Shown piece by piece: positions 56,071-64,000 of a stretch of 64,000 nucleotides of DNA. This stretch comes from Ruminiclostridium cellobioparum DSM 1351 = ATCC 15832 (lineage in GTDB: Bacteria; Bacillota; Clostridia; Acetivibrionales; DSM-1351): assembly GCF_000621505.1 (NCBI RefSeq), contig NZ_JHYD01000023.1, forward strand, positions 96,157 to 160,156. The letters are read 5' to 3'. Under the pieces are notes generated by a model. The model saw only the letters and a list, made by a program, of their open reading frames with translations. It did no database searches and had not been told where the DNA came from. Made by a program: the position numbers and the translations under genes. Numbering within the stretch: position 1 is the first letter of the stretch; each line of letters opens with the position of its first letter.

Positions 56071-58584
56071 TTAGGACTTGACTTTTAATAGTTGGTCTTT
56101 CTCAACCGGCGTAGTCGAAAATGCATGGATTAAATGCTCGAATACAGCATCGAATTTTAATTTGCCGACTCGACGGTCAAGATCCATAAACAGACATTCA
56201 CGGTTTTCAAGACTTTGAACCTCTTTGATGTTGTCATCTGTAATTTCAAGATCAAGGAATTCCAAAACACGTTTTACCTCATTTATTTCTGTGGTCTTAA
56301 AGCAAAACTTATATGTAATGGCATTTTTAATCCCCTCGCCTTTCAGATCATTCACTGAATGCCCGATAAAAATGCAGCCGGCATTCAGTGATCTTCCCAT
56401 TCTTGCAAGAAAATTCATCAGCTTTATACCCATTTGCGTTGACGACAGTGCCCAGGATTCGTCAAACAGCACTATTTTAAAAACACCGCGGTCACTCATG
56501 GCAAACTTCTTTGCAAAACTGGCAATGGGGAGCATTAAAACTGTGGACACCGTTTCCTCCTGTGTATAGTCATCCTTTGGAGTGGAAGGATCCGGCATGA
56601 CGAGATTCTGAATCTGAAGAATATTTATTCTGTTCCTGATATTCAGACCTTCCTCATCACCGGTTCCAAAAAGTAAACCGGCCATCCCTGCTTCCCGCAG
56701 AAGTGCAATTCTCCTCCCGACCCTCCTGGCGACATTGCGGAATTCATCATCTTCCGGAAAATTCATCAATCTGTCGGCAAGCATGCTCATACTTGGCTTT
56801 TCCTGCTGCTTGGTCCATTTGATGGCCTCAAGCACCACCAGATATTCATCATCCTTGGGGTTAAGCTTATATAACTCCGCCAAAATATTAAGCGCCAGTT
56901 CCCCTGCCTCCTCCAGGTTTTCACGGTAGATAATAAAAGGATCCAGTTTACCGCGGTCCTCTGTATTTGACGATAGGGTGATAATATTTATATATTCGCT
57001 TAACTCTGGAAGATCCTCTAACCATTTTGACCTTTCGCCCTTTGGATCAAAAATCAGTCCCCAGCCCCCATATAGCACATTCAAATACAGAAGCAGGTTT
57101 GCATTAAAGGATTTCCCTCCGCCCAGTGTTCCCAGGAAAGCAGCCGAAGCTGATCTGTCCTGCATGCAGGCAGCTCCCATTGACAGGAAAACCTGCTTTT
57201 CCAGAATACCGGTTGTCCCGATATACGGGCCTTCGGTGTCTCCAAGCAACCTTGTTGCTCCAATCATCCCTCCGGCTAAAGTGCGCGGGGGAAGTGGCTG
57301 AATATAGTCGTTCATGTACCTTCCTGCGCCCGGGATAAATTCCATAAAAAGCTTAAGCTGATCTGCCAGCGGCCTCTCTATAACGAAATTAAAATCCTCG
57401 TATACTTCTTTTATGAAGCTTGCCCTGTCCTCCAGGAGTTCCTTATTGTCGGCAGCCAGACAAAAAGTGATGGATGCTCTGGTTATCGGTGCTCTGGATG
57501 CTTTCAGCTCAGCTTCAAGAGCATCCGCAAATTCTCTGGAATCAGCCAGTTCATCAGGCACATCCTCATTATTGTCTTCAATATGCTTAATCTGGCTTTG
57601 GATCTCCCTTCTTTTCCCACCGATATTCCGTATGCTCTGTTTGTGCTCAACCGTTTCAATATGGATGCAGACTTCCGTTTGTATGGGGTAATCCTGAAGA
57701 ATAAGCAGCCATTCGGAGCCGGGAAATTCTATACCATCCGGTATGTGATTGACCGCTAAAAAAGTTTGCCACGAGGTTCTGCCATCCCCATGCTCTATGG
57801 TGATACATTTTTTGTTACTCTTATGATCCAGAAGTCCCTCGCTTAAATTCAATATATCCTTTGTATGCGGTCTTACCGCCAGCTCTCCGTTTCGTGTTAC
57901 AATACCGGCAAAGGGACTCCACGAAACTGTCTCACCCTCTCTGATGCAATTCTTTAGTTTTACTTCTCCAAGGCCCCGTCTGAACATCCTCTTATAGAGC
58001 CATTGACAGTCCATTGCCGTGGCCTTTTTGAGTGAAATTCTTTTTGACTGCTCTTTCATGTAGGTATTGGCCAACGCTGCAAAGGCTTCTATTTCTCTTT
58101 TTAATATTTCCCTTGTTTCTGTTGAAAAGAGTTCGGAAATGAACCTTATGGGACTTTTTACAAAATATTCAAACCCGTCTTTTATATCCTTGATAATACT
58201 GTCACTGCTTTTAAGCTTTGTAATAACGTAAACAACGTAGTCATTGCTGCTGCCTTTTTTCTCTACCTTCTCCTTCAAATAAACACCGGTTCCCTTCGCA
58301 TGTGCCTGTGCCCGGACATACAGCTCATCTTTTTTCTGCATCCTTCCAATAATATTTTTATAATGTTCATCAATATCCTGAGAGGTAGGAATTATCAGTA
58401 TCTTGGCCTCTATTCCAATATTTGCGATAAATCTGGCCAGACTGTTCAGTATAGTGATTTTATTCTGATCGGATTTATAGTCATAATTAAAGCCTGTCAT
58501 TTTGTAACAGGCCCAGCATTCCTTATTACTATTATTGAAAATCAGATTGTCTTCATAATATTTAACCGGAAAATCAAACACCAT
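56071..58584 (-). CDS. VirB4/TcpF-type conjugation ATPase
   Basis: An 837-aa ATPase powering type IV secretion. The N-terminal 450 residues form the VirB4 helical region. Walker A GTLGGGKSF is near residue 486 and Walker B FKIVLFDESWAL near residue 704. The segments GLIFDPKGERSKW and IFIGHSVNDLKGEGIKNAI are typical of TraC/TcpF proteins of Gram-positive elements. GGGAGGG precedes the ATG and the gene overlaps tcpE by 11 nt. Downstream continuity to the VirB6-like gene is broken by the IS110 element. Confidence 0.93.
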   Translation of the reverse strand: MVFDFPVKYYEDNLIFNNSNKECWACYKMTGFNYDYKSDQNKITILNSLARFIANIGIEAKILIIPTSQDIDEHYKNIIGRMQKKDELYVRAQAHAKGTGVYLKEKVEKKGSSNDYVVYVITKLKSSDSIIKDIKDGFEYFVKSPIRFISELFSTETREILKREIEAFAALANTYMKEQSKRISLKKATAMDCQWLYKRMFRRGLGEVKLKNCIREGETVSWSPFAGIVTRNGELAVRPHTKDILNLSEGLLDHKSNKKCITIEHGDGRTSWQTFLAVNHIPDGIEFPGSEWLLILQDYPIQTEVCIHIETVEHKQSIRNIGGKRREIQSQIKHIEDNNEDVPDELADSREFADALEAELKASRAPITRASITFCLAADNKELLEDRASFIKEVYEDFNFVIERPLADQLKLFMEFIPGAGRYMNDYIQPLPPRTLAGGMIGATRLLGDTEGPYIGTTGILEKQVFLSMGAACMQDRSASAAFLGTLGGGKSFNANLLLYLNVLYGGWGLIFDPKGERSKWLEDLPELSEYINIITLSSNTEDRGKLDPFIIYRENLEEAGELALNILAELYKLNPKDDEYLVVLEAIKWTKQQEKPSMSMLADRLMNFPEDDEFRNVARRVGRRIALLREAGMAGLLFGTGDEEGLNIRNRINILQIQNLVMPDPSTPKDDYTQEETVSTVLMLPIASFAKKFAMSDRGVFKIVLFDESWALSSTQMGIKLMNFLARMGRSLNAGCIFIGHSVNDLKGEGIKNAITYKFCFKTTEINEVKRVLEFLDLEITDDNIKEVQSLENRECLFMDLDRRVGKLKFDAVFEHLIHAFSTTPVEKDQLLKVKS

Positions 58585-59053
58585 TTTTCCCTCCCTTCTT
58601 TTTGAGCTTTTTCATTCTGTTATTCAAGGCCTCCTCCGTCTTATTTACATAGTGTGTGTATCTGCAAATAATCCTTGAAGAAAATCTGACATTTTTTAGC
58701 TTAAGCTCCCCGGCTGTCCTGAATCGCACAAACTGTCCCGGAGACAGCAGGAATACAACAAGGTCGGCGAAGAATTTGTGAGGAAGCTTTCCATCAAGCT
58801 TCTGCTTTGTGAAAAATTTCATTAATCCGTATGGAAGTGCTATGTACTTAAACACAAACGGCAGGTTTCCCAGAAAGGGCAGTATATTTAACAGTATGAA
58901 CGTTATTCCCAGACTCGCAATAAAGTACATTGCCTGGTCAACATCAACAGGTACAAAAAGCTTTATATTATCTATTGAATATATCTTTCTGGGAATCTTC
59001 CATACCGACTTGTAGGTTCTGAGTATGATCCTGTTTTCGTTCTCCATATTCAT
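58574..59053 (-). CDS. TcpE-family conjugal transfer membrane protein
   Basis: A 159-aa protein that starts with RTYKSVWKIPRKIYSIDNI, a signature seen in TcpE/PrgI-like proteins, followed by two close membrane segments (MYFIASLGITFILLNILPFL; FVFKYIALPYGLMKFF) and a basic cytoplasmic tail. In the pCW3-type tcp locus TcpE sits before the VirB4-like TcpF, exactly as here. Confidence 0.8.
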   Translation of the reverse strand: MNMENENRIILRTYKSVWKIPRKIYSIDNIKLFVPVDVDQAMYFIASLGITFILLNILPFLGNLPFVFKYIALPYGLMKFFTKQKLDGKLPHKFFADLVVFLLSPGQFVRFRTAGELKLKNVRFSSRIICRYTHYVNKTEEALNNRMKKLKKKGGKNGV

Positions 59054-59062
59054 GCCCGCTTT

Positions 59063-59392
59063 CTATCCGATTAACTTGCTCCATATTGTAGACCCCAATG
59101 TTTTTAAAGACTCAGGAGTATAAACAATATATAGCACTATGGCCGCCAGTACCAGAAATCCCACCAGTTGCATCCACATCTTTTTCATAATAAACGGTAC
59201 GCATATAACCGCCACAACCAGAAGTGCAATCCATTGAACCTGTTCGGACAGCCAGTCATATGCCTTCTTTCCAAAATCTCCTCCGCCTGAGGTTTCTCCG
59301 GCTGCATAAGCTGCTGTAGAAAACAACACCAGTACCGCTGTTATCAGTATTACTGAAATGACTCTCGGCATTATTCTTTTTAATTGATTCAT
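59063..59392 (-). CDS. TcpD-family small membrane protein
   Basis: A 109-aa protein with a signal/anchor helix (VISVILITAVLVLFSTAAYA), a short loop (GGGDFGKKAYDWLSEQV) and two further membrane helices. Position between TcpC- and TcpE-like genes, size and topology match TcpD/VirB2-VirB3-like proteins of clostridial conjugation systems. GGGAGG precedes the ATG. Confidence 0.7.
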   Translation of the reverse strand: MNQLKRIMPRVISVILITAVLVLFSTAAYAAGETSGGGDFGKKAYDWLSEQVQWIALLVVAVICVPFIMKKMWMQLVGFLVLAAIVLYIVYTPESLKTLGSTIWSKLIG

Positions 59393-59410
59393 AATAATTA
59401 TCCTCCCGTA

Positions 59411-60337
59411 TTAGATATTCATTTTGCTGATATAATAGCGTTCCTCTTTTCTGACAAGTTCAAGCCTGTACATCTGCGCAACCACAGCACCATTCAGGCT
59501 ATCCTTGACAGATAGTTTAGCTATTACATAAAAACCGGTATTGCCCTGGGATTGATAAACTGAAATTTCCTCCAAATTCACAAATTCATAGCGTCCTTCA
59601 AGGCCTTTAAGCGCATTTGCAGAATCAAGCATATAGTAACTTATCTCACCTGAGCTGCCGGAATAGTATATCTTGAAAAAGCTCTCTATTACCCCTGATA
59701 TTGTTTTTTTAACTTCATTTGATACTTCATTGCCCGAATACACTTCAACTGCCATATCTGCTTTATCAGCAGCAGGAATAAACGCCGGGTAGCCACAAAC
59801 TACAAAGCTGCCTTCCTTTTCTTTCAGAGGGATCCGCAAGCAAACATCTTCAATTTTATAATTGCTGTCTAAATTAGATTGCTTCATTGGATCCGGTGCT
59901 TGATCGGTTATGTTAAAGTATTTAACTCTGACTTTAACATCTGCATTCATTGAAGTTTCGTCAAGCCAGGTTATCTTATATGCAGCTGCACTAAAGGCCT
60001 CTGTTTTCGTATCAGTATTGAGTTTGGTGTTTATATCGATACCGGTCTGAAGATATTTTGAAAGCCGGGTTTTATATTCTTCCCTGCTGCGTCCCTCCAT
60101 AGAAAGATATTCCAGAGCAAAGCCCTCTGCGAAGGCCTTTCCCTGCTGCTCCAGGTCACTTTTCAATTCAAAGGTTTTAATGAAATTATCAATCATATTT
60201 TGAGCTTTAACAGAATCATCCTCCTTGAATATTGATCCCATCCCTCTTAACAGCAGAAATCCTACAAGCGTCCAAAGCAAGACTTTGCCAACTTTCTGAG
60301 GTAAGGTACTTTTTAATTTTGCTATCTTTATCTTCAC
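59411..60337 (-). CDS. TcpC-family (VirB8-like) conjugation protein
   Basis: A 308-aa bitopic membrane protein. After a basic start there is one helix (VGKVLLWTLVGFLLLRGMGSIF) and then two NTF2-like domains (about residues 75-190 and 200-308: EGRSREEYKTRLSKYLQTG, VESFFKIYYSGSSGEISYYML in segments), the TcpC/VirB8 fold. It is an essential scaffold of the transfer channel. The start is GTG at 60337, set by AAAGGAGGTGA; the ATG six codons earlier lies within the ribosome site. First gene of the 17-kb array. Confidence 0.85.
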   Translation of the reverse strand: MKIKIAKLKSTLPQKVGKVLLWTLVGFLLLRGMGSIFKEDDSVKAQNMIDNFIKTFELKSDLEQQGKAFAEGFALEYLSMEGRSREEYKTRLSKYLQTGIDINTKLNTDTKTEAFSAAAYKITWLDETSMNADVKVRVKYFNITDQAPDPMKQSNLDSNYKIEDVCLRIPLKEKEGSFVVCGYPAFIPAADKADMAVEVYSGNEVSNEVKKTISGVIESFFKIYYSGSSGEISYYMLDSANALKGLEGRYEFVNLEEISVYQSQGNTGFYVIAKLSVKDSLNGAVVAQMYRLELVRKEERYYISKMNI

Positions 60338-60369
60338 GATTTCACCTCCTTTCACTTAGAATATGGCAA

Positions 60370-60451
60370 TAAAAAAACACCTTTTCAGGTGTAAAAATAT
60401 ATTAGATTTGAGAACATTAACATATTTTTTGTTCATAAGTTCTCAATGTTC
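60370..60451 (-). promoter_or_regulatory. Attenuator-like hairpin and inverted repeats before the conjugation array
   Basis: On the minus strand ACACCT/AGGTGT plus a seven-T run (60370-60392) forms a strong terminator only 33 nt before the tcpC ribosome site. Upstream is an interlocked inverted repeat TTGAGAAC/GTTCTCAA (60408-60415, 60439-60446) and GAACATT/AATGTTC (60412-60418, 60445-60451). This suggests regulated entry into the operon. I found no clear -35/-10 pair. Confidence 0.5.
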
Positions 60452-60500
60452 AAAATACCTTCCGTCGTTATTTTCTTATATTGCGGCTTAAATGCGGATA

Positions 60501-60539
60501 TAAAAAATACCGCAATTCATTTGACTGAATGTGCGGTAT
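60501..60539 (-). terminator. Terminator, member of a repeated hairpin family (copy 1)
   Basis: ATACCGCA and TGCGGTAT pair, extended by ATTCA/TGAAT, with a T-run on the minus strand. It ends the gene at 60572-61009. Its right arm GAATGTGCGGTAT recurs almost unchanged at about 61856-61868 and 63452-63462. Confidence 0.8.
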
Positions 60540-60571
60540 ATACAAACTAACCTTTTTATTCAAAACAAGTA

Positions 60572-61009
60572 TTAAGAACCTCTTATATCAAAAAGTGCAG
60601 GATGTCCACTATCATATATCATGACAACGAAGTAATTTTCATAGTTTGTAACATCTTTAAGTTCAGAATAGTATATCTCTCCGTGTTCTAAATATTGACT
60701 ATCAAGTTTTCTCCCTTTTTGTTCTATGACTTTTGCGAAAGAATAATGTTTTTGTAATTCCTCTAAACTTAAATCTGACTTAATAAGTATTGTTGTTAAA
60801 AAATCCATACCATTACCGTTCCCATTTAATTTGCCACATACAGAATCGTTTTCTAGAACCTCTGTTTGTGCTGGAAGAGTATAGTCCATTAGTTGTTTAG
60901 TAAGAAAAAAGAGTCTTAAATTATTAATTAAAGGATTTATTAACCATGGTAGAATAATTAATGAAAACAAAATACAAATTACAATTACTGTCTTTTTTAG
61001 TTTAATCAT
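60572..61009 (-). CDS. Membrane-anchored protein of unknown function
   Basis: A 145-aa protein with an N-terminal membrane helix (TVIVICILFSLIILPWLINP) and an extracellular domain of alternating short strands and helices (SDLSLEELQKHYSFAKVIEQ; SQYLEHGEIYYSELKDVTNY; FVVMIYDSGHPALFDIRGS). No family recognised. GAGGATAAG precedes the ATG. It has its own terminator and appears to be an independent accessory gene. Confidence 0.6.
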   Translation of the reverse strand: MIKLKKTVIVICILFSLIILPWLINPLINNLRLFFLTKQLMDYTLPAQTEVLENDSVCGKLNGNGNGMDFLTTILIKSDLSLEELQKHYSFAKVIEQKGRKLDSQYLEHGEIYYSELKDVTNYENYFVVMIYDSGHPALFDIRGS

Positions 61010-61153
61010 CTTATCCTCTTCAAAATATACAAAATTCCTTTGACGTACTTGCTATTATGTTATATTATGGGAAACCCCAAGTCAAGATTTATACTACCGC
61101 ACGATTGAGTCAATTTACTGTAGGGAATTGAAAAACAGATTATCATCCTTGGA

Positions 61154-61729
61154 TTATGCGGTGTCTCCAGTCACGACCTTGACAACAGGCATCCCCCATA
61201 TGATGATATTAATAGGTTCTACAATATTTGTTGGCCTTAATGCTGGTAAACCTTTAAGCCATAACCTTGTTTTTTTAGTAAACGGATGCCCAAACTGATA
61301 AGGTTGAATTTCTTGGGTATGTTTTGGCATTTCAAACACTGAGCTGATAATAGGATTTTCAATTGCTATTTTAGTGCAATCCGCATTGTAGAACATCATA
61401 AAAAACTCTTTGCCTTTTAACCCTTTTAGGTATCGTTCTTGATTGAGTTTGCCACCTTTGTATAAATGCCTTGCTCCGGCATTACTAAGATATGTGCATG
61501 GAGGAAAAGCAATAATCATATCCCATGCAGATCCCAAAATAGTGAATTTTCCATCGCATGTACAAAAGTGACACCATCCATTAATCAATGGTAAAACATC
61601 TTGTCTTATGTGCCATTCCGGGTGACCTCCGCTGCATGGTTCTATGTCGCAACTATATGCTTCATGTCCTAACACTCTCAATTCCTTTGTCACCGCTTGG
61701 CTTTCTTCACAAGCAACTAGTATTTTCAT
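61154..61729 (-). CDS. DNA (cytosine-5)-methyltransferase-like protein
   Basis: A 191-aa protein with the start of a SAM-binding Rossmann fold (KILVACEESQAVTKELRVLG, then YSCDIEPCSGGHPEWHI) and a Pro-Pro-Cys motif in IIAFPPCTYLSNAG. It also has IAIENPIISSVF, equivalent to the ENP/ENV motif of C5 methyltransferases. It is shorter than a full restriction-type enzyme and resembles phage-encoded solitary forms. AAAGGA precedes the ATG. Target sequence unknown. Confidence 0.7.
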   Translation of the reverse strand: MKILVACEESQAVTKELRVLGHEAYSCDIEPCSGGHPEWHIRQDVLPLINGWCHFCTCDGKFTILGSAWDMIIAFPPCTYLSNAGARHLYKGGKLNQERYLKGLKGKEFFMMFYNADCTKIAIENPIISSVFEMPKHTQEIQPYQFGHPFTKKTRLWLKGLPALRPTNIVEPINIIIWGMPVVKVVTGDTA

Positions 61730-61832
61730 TCGTCATAGTCCTTTCCCGTCGGAAAGGCCGGCACCGTTTAAAAGCTTACCTACGACGATTCAATTTAATT
61801 TATTAATTCGCAATAGACCCCATTTGTGCAAT

Positions 61833-61868
61833 AAAAAAGCACATCCGATTAACCGAATGTGCGGTGTG
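61833..61868 (-). terminator. Terminator, repeated hairpin family (copy 2)
   Basis: GCACAT and ATGTGC pair with partial extension (CCG/CGG-like) and a TTTTTTATT run on the minus strand. It follows the stop of the 61877-62203 gene. Confidence 0.75.
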
Positions 61869-61876
61869 TATAATAA

Positions 61877-62203
61877 CTATAAATATTTTTTAAAGTAATA
61901 ATAGTTGGACCATATTTCGATTTTTTCTATAACTATTGCAGGATTTCTTGTTGATACAACTTCTAATGGCTCCTCCCAATTATAGTTTTTAACTAGATAT
62001 AATTTATATGTTCCATTTATATCTCCATACCACCCTAAGTCAATAACTAGATTGAACCTATTATTAGACAGTTGAAGTAAATCCTCTTTAAAGTAACTAT
62101 CAAAATTAGGACAGTTATTAAAGTCACATTGATAAAATTCATTGAATTCTACAGTCCATCCAGCTAATAATCTCAATGGTTGAATTTCGAATTGTTCATA
62201 CAT
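61877..62203 (-). CDS. Small acidic protein of unknown function
   Basis: A 108-aa soluble protein rich in aromatic residues (WTVEFNEFYQCDF, DLGWYGDINGTYKLYLVKNY, EIWSNYYYFKKYL) with an alternating beta-strand pattern. It has no signal peptide. Size and composition recall immunity proteins of polymorphic toxin systems, but no toxin is nearby and I do not recognise the family. GAGAGG precedes the ATG. Confidence 0.6.
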   Translation of the reverse strand: MYEQFEIQPLRLLAGWTVEFNEFYQCDFNNCPNFDSYFKEDLLQLSNNRFNLVIDLGWYGDINGTYKLYLVKNYNWEEPLEVVSTRNPAIVIEKIEIWSNYYYFKKYL

Positions 62204-62276
62204 ATTTAATACCTCTCAATATTTTGAAGTAATTAAAATATATCTCGAAATCAAAAAAGTTTCAATCTTTACCACA

Positions 62277-62478
62277 CTATTCAGGTGTCAATGTCAAATT
62301 TCTCACTATTCTATCCCGATATTTATTGACTTGCCATTCTGTCAAAGCAATTCCAAAAAGTCGGGAATTTTTAGTGAATTCAAAGTGTCCAAAAGCTTTA
62401 CGATATGGAACTTATATGTTCCATTCACCCGCATATTTTTGTACAGAATCAAATCCATGTTGTTCACTATTATACATT
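62277..62478 (-). pseudogene. Frame-broken small gene downstream of the adenine methylase
   Basis: Starting at ATG 62478 the frame reads MYNSEQHGFDSVQKYAGEWN and stops at 62413. A shifted frame continues without interruption from VPYRKAFGHFEFTK through LFGIALTEWQVNKYRDRIV to a stop at 62277. The two parts look like one protein of about 66 aa split by a single-base indel. No good ribosome site is visible. The rest of 62204-62482 shows nothing else. Confidence 0.4.
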
Positions 62479-62482
62479 CTAA

Positions 62483-63298
62483 CTACTCAAATAAATCAAG
62501 TTGCCTGTTGTTCGGTTGATAATTCATCCAGAGAGTTTCCGTCGCTTGTAATCCTGCTTCTTTTAAGCAGTTAATGCTCTCCTTGTGCCACTCACTTAAG
62601 ATGTTATTATATATTTCGTTATCGTAACCGGATAAAATAATTTTTCCTTTGTGATTTTTAAGCAAATTCAAAAGTTCCAAATGATCCTTTTCAGCCATTT
62701 CGTGCTTGTATATCCTCTTACTTCTTGTAGATAGCAAATATGGAGGGTCTATATATAACAGGACATTTTCCCTATTGTATCTTTCAATAAGTTTTGTCGC
62801 CGGCTGATTCTCAATCTGTACTACGCAAGTATCAGTATGTTTCAGTCTCTCTGCCGTTTCAATAATCCGGCCTGGAAGTCTATTATGCCAATGTGGAATA
62901 TTCCCGTTAACTCCCTTGATTATATTTCGAAATCCTGTTATGTCTGAACTTTTTGCGCCTATGGCCATCCACATACGGACAAGGAATCTGCGAGCATCTT
63001 CTATGGATTCACCAGTCTGTTCGTAACTATCTTTATACTCCTGGCGCGCCCATGGGGTATTTTTAATCAAGTCAGCCAGCTTATCCGGATACTCTCTTAT
63101 GACCCTAAAAAGATTTACCACATTTCCATCAATGTCGTTGATAGTTTCTATCACAGAACGTTTTTTATTAAAAAATACTGCTCCAGACCCAAAATAGGGT
63201 TCTCCGTATGTAAGCTTTTCGTAATTCTCCGGAAAGAAAGAAATAATCCATTCTGATGTGCTCCACTTACTTCCCGGGTACTTTAATACCGCATTCAA
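62483..63298 (-). CDS. D12-class N6-adenine DNA methyltransferase (Dam-like)
   Basis: A 271-aa methylase. Its N-terminal motif AVLKYPGSKW is followed by YFGSGAVFF (SAM-binding motif I), an insertion with target-recognition helices, YIDPPYLLSTRSKR (catalytic DPPY motif IV), ILSGYDNEIYNNI and the end QLDLFE. The likely start is TTG at 63298 because GGAAGGTGG lies just upstream and family members begin at this point; the frame runs open to an ATG at 63427. Probably a solitary phage- or element-borne modification enzyme; no restriction partner is visible. Confidence 0.85.
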   Translation of the reverse strand: MNAVLKYPGSKWSTSEWIISFFPENYEKLTYGEPYFGSGAVFFNKKRSVIETINDIDGNVVNLFRVIREYPDKLADLIKNTPWARQEYKDSYEQTGESIEDARRFLVRMWMAIGAKSSDITGFRNIIKGVNGNIPHWHNRLPGRIIETAERLKHTDTCVVQIENQPATKLIERYNRENVLLYIDPPYLLSTRSKRIYKHEMAEKDHLELLNLLKNHKGKIILSGYDNEIYNNILSEWHKESINCLKEAGLQATETLWMNYQPNNRQLDLFE

Positions 63299-63427
63299 CT
63301 TGCCACCTTCCTTCTTAAAAATACTCTTACTATGTTCATATTCAACACTCACCCTACTACGGTATTTTAATTGCATTTCCGGCAAATCCGCAGTCCCAGC
63401 TTTACTTTGCGGCTGAACTGCGGACAT

Positions 63428-63463
63428 AGAAAAACCGCCATTCAGTTTCTTAATGTGCGGTAT
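63428..63463 (-). terminator. Terminator, repeated hairpin family (copy 3)
   Basis: ACCGC.CATTC pairs imperfectly with TAATG.GCGGT, followed by TTTTTCT on the minus strand. It lies 20 nt after the stop of the reading frame at 63484. Confidence 0.65.
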
Positions 63464-63483
63464 CCTTGATATTATCTATGGTT

Positions 63484-63871
63484 TTAAATTGTATCTCGCA
63501 TAATCATTATTTGTAGGTAGTCATTTAATAACGTTTCTTTGTCATCCTTCAAATTGTAATCATTGTTTGTTTTAAGATATTTATTAGATAGAAATACTAT
63601 CGATTCTAGACACGTTTGAGCGTTAACTAATTTATTATAGGTATCTCTTCTCCCCCTACTAATAGTGTAATACTCTCGAAAACTCCAATAGCTTTCGAGC
63701 TCTATGTTTTAAGATGCAATTTTCTTCTCGCACCTCTAACATTCTCCAGTTTTTTACTTTAAATTTTCCAACAACATTTACCAGTAGTAACCATATATGG
63801 TTACTGTACACCTTGACATTAGCTTCCAAAAATTTGAAAACCACAGCGTATGGTATTAATTGCCATAACAC
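63484..63871 (-). pseudogene. Probable frameshifted gene of unknown function at the right end
   Basis: One frame (from 63871) reads FKFLEANVKVYSNHIWLLL and MLEVREENCILKH. A second, shifted frame then carries plausible protein (ELESYWSFREYYTI, DTYNKLVNAQTCLESIVFLS, ETLLNDYLQIMIMRDTI) to TAA at 63484, followed by a terminator. The change of frame is around 63705-63712. The terminator and protein-like composition support a real but broken gene; family unknown. 63872-64000 shows nothing I can support. Confidence 0.35.
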
Positions 63872-64000
63872 TGGTTTTGGAGGCTATATTAATGTTGTGT
63901 AATTGGAACTCTCATGTAGACTATCAAAAGAAACTTCTGCTGGATTTGATTCTGTTTTCTGAAATTGAAAAAAGCAGGGTGGTCTCTTTGGAAAAGTCTC

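Noticed and set aside
63659..63871. Intact 70-aa gene at the right edge
   Set aside because: No ribosome site before its ATG and the protein-like signal continues in another frame to 63484, so a broken gene is more likely.

Overview
The window comes from a low-GC Gram-positive anaerobe, most likely a clostridium of the Ruminiclostridium/Acetivibrio type. The evidence is strong GGAGG ribosome sites, frequent TTG/GTG starts, T-box leaders, an acetate kinase/phosphotransacetylase pair, SLH-anchored surface proteins, and Tcp-type conjugation genes of clostridial plasmid style. Genus placement is inference. No rRNA, tRNA or CRISPR array was seen.

Region 1 (1-20.6 kb) is mostly housekeeping. On the minus strand lie gpsA (N-terminus only), plsY, der, rpmF, a DUF177 protein, ackA and pta. 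A plus-strand membrane-bound spermidine-synthase-like gene follows. Next is a minus-strand four-gene cassette: small secreted protein, CNKPNCVH lipoprotein, ABC ATPase, and an internally duplicated ABC permease. Then come a T-box leader (specifier best read as CAG, Gln), gltX, glnS and an ApgM-like phosphomutase/proposed homoserine kinase. leuA, with its own CTC (Leu) T-box, closes the region.

Region 2 (20.6-42.6 kb) is dominated by surface proteins. A three-gene operon (SLH anchor of about 425 aa, PKD-containing protein of about 800 aa, giant protein of about 1430 aa) is present twice in the same orientation, at 22.36-30.35 kb and 34.55-42.57 kb. Between the copies sit a protein built from an HTH domain joined to a large serine recombinase that has lost its catalytic domain, a small coiled-coil protein, a HicB-like protein without HicA, and a variant HD-GYP protein. 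Just upstream of the second copy is a compact type I toxin-antitoxin module (35-aa membrane peptide plus convergent antisense RNA).

Region 3 (43.0-60.4 kb) is one long minus-strand array joining two machines. The upstream half encodes a Tcp/type IV secretion core (TcpC, TcpD, TcpE, VirB4, VirB6-like, M23 hydrolase). The downstream half encodes a Tad/Flp-like pilus system (two CpaE-like proteins, CpaB, CpaF, TadB, TadC, two tiny pilin-like peptides, two TadE-like proteins). An IS110-family element in the opposite orientation separates virB4 from the virB6-like gene. No relaxase or coupling protein is visible, so this is either part of a larger integrative element running off the right edge or a domesticated surface machine.

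Region 4 (60.4-64 kb) carries accessory genes: two DNA-methyltransferase-like genes, small unknown proteins and two frame-broken genes, separated by a repeated terminator hairpin. This fits the cargo end of a mobile element.
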